This document shows, piece after piece, positions 61,445 through 64,000 of a stretch of 64,000 nt of DNA. The translations under genes and the position numbers were made by a program. Source of the stretch: CAWAND01 sp963783335 (GTDB lineage Bacteria; Chloroflexota; Anaerolineae; Anaerolineales; E44-bin32); contig CAWAND010000010.1 of NCBI GenBank assembly GCA_963783335.1, positions 930,001 through 994,000 on the forward strand. The letters run 5' to 3'. The notes beneath the pieces are model-generated. The model was given only the letters and a program-made list of their open reading frames with translations. It was not told where the DNA came from and did no database searches. The stretch's first letter is position 1. Every line of letters begins with the position of its first letter.

Positions 61445-62124
61445 GGCGAAGGCCAAGCGATGATGCCCATCGCTGTCAGGATGACGAAGGTGTTGATCAG
61501 CCAGTGGAGCAGGAAGGGATAGAGGAAGGACTTTGACCGCCAGGCGAGCCAGCCGAAGAGGATGCCCCCGAAGATGGTTGACAGAGTCTCAAGCTCGGGC
61601 TTCCCAATGTGCGCCATGGCGAACGGGACAGCTTGGAGAATGATGGCGCTGGGTCCGACAACCCGATACAGGCCAAAAAGAAGGAAACCGCGGAAAAGGA
61701 ACTCCCAGCCAAACAGATCGAGCGCTGATGTCTCAAGAACTTCGGTTACCGTCCGTTCGGCCTGAGCGTAGTAGGAGGTCATGGTGGGTGTTCTGGCCGA
61801 GAAGTAGAGGATGGGGAGCCCAACCGCGAAGAAGATCAGGGTCCACCGCAGACCGGCCCGCCAATCCCCCAGGCGGAAGCCATATACCGAAGGGGATTGG
61901 CGAAAGAAGATGAGAATGATCAACAGAGGGGTGATCAGATAGTAAAGTGTGCGTTCCAGCGCTTTGGCCAACAGGAACTCGGCATTGGTGCTGGAAGGAA
62001 TGAAGTGGTGGTAGGCATCGAGGATCAGCAGAAGTGTGGAAGCGACCACGACCACCGTGGCCCGTGCGTCGAGCGTGAGTTGGCCCAGCCGGATCGTGCG
62101 TTCGGGGGCGGATTCTGATCCCAA
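61441..62124 (-). CDS. CPBP-family intramembrane metalloprotease-like protein
   Basis: 227 residues, seven helices. Motif 1 is degenerate (WEFLFRGFLL instead of EExxxR), motif 2 is FAMAHIGKPELET, and motif 3 is HWLINTFV. The Glu and two His needed for metal binding are present, so activity is possible. In bacteria such proteins act in bacteriocin immunity or membrane-protein processing. Confidence 0.83.
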   Translation of the reverse strand: MGSESAPERTIRLGQLTLDARATVVVVASTLLLILDAYHHFIPSSTNAEFLLAKALERTLYYLITPLLIILIFFRQSPSVYGFRLGDWRAGLRWTLIFFAVGLPILYFSARTPTMTSYYAQAERTVTEVLETSALDLFGWEFLFRGFLLFGLYRVVGPSAIILQAVPFAMAHIGKPELETLSTIFGGILFGWLAWRSKSFLYPFLLHWLINTFVILTAMGIIAWPSP

Positions 62125-62153
62125 TGCAATGCCTCCCGCCGTTCAGGCAAGAT

Positions 62154-63551
62154 TCAATAGTTGAAATGAGCGCTGGATCCACCTGGACCGAGCAGCACGG
62201 CCAACTCTGGACTGTGGTGGATGAGCTCAAGACCCCAATTGAGGCAGGCCAGGCCGATAAGGATGCCGGCCAGGGTCAGCGCCAGTCTGGGTGCGGTTCC
62301 TGAAACCGAAGACCCTCGGCGCCGGCGTGCGATGTCGGTAAGGCCCCGTGCCGCGAGCGCGGCCAAGATCGGCACCAGGGCCAGGTGAAAGCGCTCCTCC
62401 GCCATGATCAGCACGTGGATGCCGACATACCACGCCAACAACAGGCCCGCCAGCCACCATGCCGGACTTGCCCACCGCAGTGTAAGACCGATGATAGCAG
62501 GTGGGAGCACGATGATCAGTGGGAGGATCAGCACCAGGTAGATCGAGAGCACGGCCCAGGCTGGCAGTGTTCCCAACAGCCCCTGACTGTAGAAGAAGAT
62601 GAATGCTCGGTCCTCGAGCCCCCACAGGTGCCCCAGTTTGGCCAGCATCAGCTTCGGAATGCGGCCGGGGTCCTGCTGGATGAAAGCCAGCGCCCGTTCT
62701 CGCCCCACCTGGTCTCGAGCGGCATCGTCGGTAATGGTGACCAGGTCCAGGGAGGGTCCAAAACGAAACGTCCCGTCGTTGCCGGGATAGTAGCCCAAGT
62801 ACAGGTTGTATCCAAGGCTGGTTTCTACGAAGGTCGGCTTGCCGTGCAGGATCGAATTCCGAACGCTCCAAGGAAGCGCCAGAGCGAAGACCAGGCCTAC
62901 CAGCAGTATGGCGCCCCGTCGTTGCCCCCTGCGCCAAACCCAGACGGCGGCCAGTAAAGGGAAGCCGACGATGACCGACCGGGTCAGAACGGCCAGGCCG
63001 AACGCCAGCCCAGCCAGTGCGAAATCTCGGCTGCGCCCCTCGGATGCGCCGCGGAGCAACATCAGAAAACCGGCTGCCAGGAGCGGGATGAAGAGGTTCT
63101 CGGTTGCCAACGCCAGAGGCAGCGCTACCAGCATCGGCCAGACGGAGACCACGCCAGCTGCGGCGAGCGAGGTCCTCGCGGATCCGCCGAAGCGGCGAGC
63201 CAACGCGTAGGTCAAGGGAGCCAACAGGCCGCCGAGCAGCGCCTGCACCAGCCGAACTGCGAAGTACCGCCCCGACAGTCCGTTGACGGCATAGATGATC
63301 GCCAAGAATGCCGGGTAGAGCGGCGCCCGAAAGCTGGTTTCCACACCGCGCGGGTCGGTGATGGGTGTCATCTGGCTGACGTCGATGCCGGCCACCCGTT
63401 TGAGTTGAGACTTGATCAAGGCCTGGTCGAATGGGGCGTACCAACGGAAGCCGTGGCCGGCAGCCAGGCTCCGCCCCAGCATGTCGTACTGGTACATATC
63501 GTCGAGCCCGATGGGAAGATTTGGGGCGGCCAGCACCGGGATCATGCGCAA
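62154..63551 (-). CDS. GT39/ArnT-like membrane glycosyltransferase
   Basis: 465 residues and about eleven membrane helices. The first loop has LPIGLDDMYQYDMLGRSLAA (the conserved acidic pair), then SFRAPLYPAFLAIIYAVNGL, typical of dolichyl/polyprenyl-phosphate sugar transferases. The first helix (LRRLVLLFLLAAG) is encoded upstream of the first ATG/TTG, and an in-frame TGA at 63597-63599 precedes it. The true N-terminus is therefore unclear (rare start or small indel). Confidence 0.82.
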   Translation of the reverse strand: MRMIPVLAAPNLPIGLDDMYQYDMLGRSLAAGHGFRWYAPFDQALIKSQLKRVAGIDVSQMTPITDPRGVETSFRAPLYPAFLAIIYAVNGLSGRYFAVRLVQALLGGLLAPLTYALARRFGGSARTSLAAAGVVSVWPMLVALPLALATENLFIPLLAAGFLMLLRGASEGRSRDFALAGLAFGLAVLTRSVIVGFPLLAAVWVWRRGQRRGAILLVGLVFALALPWSVRNSILHGKPTFVETSLGYNLYLGYYPGNDGTFRFGPSLDLVTITDDAARDQVGRERALAFIQQDPGRIPKLMLAKLGHLWGLEDRAFIFFYSQGLLGTLPAWAVLSIYLVLILPLIIVLPPAIIGLTLRWASPAWWLAGLLLAWYVGIHVLIMAEERFHLALVPILAALAARGLTDIARRRRGSSVSGTAPRLALTLAGILIGLACLNWGLELIHHSPELAVLLGPGGSSAHFNY

Positions 63552-63667
63552 CCCGGCGGCCAGCAGGAAGAGGAGAACAAGCCGTCTGAGGCGCGTTCAG
63601 GCGCGGCGCGCCCAGCCACGTATTCGGCGGGAACTCGTGTCCTGCGTCGGCGCCGTCGGGCTCCACG

Positions 63668-64000
63668 CTATTTGGCTGCGAGAAAGTCGTCGATGGTCTC
63701 GAGCAAATGGTCCACATCCCCCGGCATAATCTCCCCCATGTGGCCGATGCGGAAAGTCTCGCCCTTGATTTTTCCGTAGCCGTTGGCGATCACCATGCCG
63801 TGCTCGGCGAGGAAGTCCGTCAGGCCGGCAAAATCGAAATCGGCGGGCTTGCGAACTGTGGTCACGGTCTTGGAGCGAAAACCCTCGGCGGCAAACAGGC
63901 CAAATCGGGCATCGGCCCATGATCTGACTCGTTCGGCCATGGCTTGATGCCGTGCGTAGCGCGCCGGCATGCCCTCAGCAAGCATCCGTTCAAGCTGGGC
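63668..64000 (-). CDS. Class-V aminotransferase, C-terminal part (cut by window edge)
   Basis: The last ~110 residues of a PLP aminotransferase of the alanine-glyoxylate / serine-pyruvate / 2-aminoethylphosphonate group. The motif FRIGHMGEIMPGDVDHLLET is typical of its C-terminal domain. The frame stays open past 63985 (AQLER before the internal Met) to the end of the window, so the start and active-site Lys are outside. Confidence 0.85.
   Translation of the reverse strand, partial: AQLERMLAEGMPARYARHQAMAERVRSWADARFGLFAAEGFRSKTVTTVRKPADFDFAGLTDFLAEHGMVIANGYGKIKGETFRIGHMGEIMPGDVDHLLETIDDFLAAK

Overview
The window is a GC-rich bacterial chromosome segment with no phage, plasmid, IS or CRISPR signature. 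Gene content suggests a member of the Chloroflexota (Anaerolineae-like). Pointers are a cupredoxin-fused NirK, a VanW-family wall protein beside a Gmad2-like lipoprotein, Pro/Thr-rich membrane-anchored proteins, a T-box serS, and many PIG-V/GT39-type membrane glycosyltransferases. This assignment is an inference from gene content; no 16S or marker phylogeny was possible.

Layout. 1-3.7 kb: a denitrification module on the minus strand (small haem-copper-oxidase-like membrane protein, copper nitrite reductase nirK with an apparent frameshift, a small redox-disulfide protein, a Crp/Fnr regulator, an NnrU/ICMT-like membrane protein). A perfect Fnr-type box sits at -41.5 of the predicted nir promoter. 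4-7.8 kb: a DinB-like protein and the SbcD-SbcC nuclease. 7.9-11 kb: a GAF/PAS histidine kinase split by a second apparent frameshift. 11-16.7 kb: an SDR epimerase, a thiolase, a UbiA prenyltransferase, and a catalase followed at once by the 3' stump of an aquaporin gene. 16.7-30.5 kb: housekeeping genes (T-box-serS, DUF456, HEAT, Trm112-like, VanW, lipoprotein, isocitrate/isopropylmalate dehydrogenase family, M32 carboxypeptidase, serA, rpiB, a membrane-tethered EEP phosphodiesterase).

30.6-48.5 kb is a surface-polysaccharide island in three tightly packed plus-strand operons. The first has wecC, wecB, three glycosyltransferases and an FkbM methyltransferase. The second has a bi-domain oxidoreductase, a heparinase-like protein, a glycosyltransferase and a PglC/WcaJ-type initiating sugar-phosphate transferase. 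The third, 44.2-48.5 kb, is the most unusual part: 2-oxo-acid dehydrogenase E1-alpha and E1-beta, then a protein fusing a lipoyl domain and an E1/E3-binding domain to a PglD/NeuD-type sugar acyltransferase, then a DegT/DnrJ sugar aminotransferase. I read this as a candidate pathway that makes an acyl group by oxidative decarboxylation and places it on an amino sugar.

48.6-57.1 kb holds a PpiC foldase lipoprotein, RNase J, a cold-shock protein and a cobalamin-riboswitch operon. That operon encodes a secreted, membrane-anchored alpha/alpha-barrel protein (the fold class of transcobalamin and intrinsic factor), EcfT and a double EcfA ATPase, with no S component. 57-64 kb: HD phosphohydrolase, surE, an inositol-monophosphatase-like protein, a PIG-V-like transferase, an RlmD-like methyltransferase, a CPBP protein, a GT39-like protein and the 3' part of a class-V aminotransferase cut by the window edge.

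Across the window, an 18-bp palindrome TTGTGA-N6-TCACAA recurs four times perfectly and twice imperfectly, including inside coding sequence. Several genes also have a -10 box placed so that the transcript would start at or within a few bases of the start codon (leaderless mRNAs).
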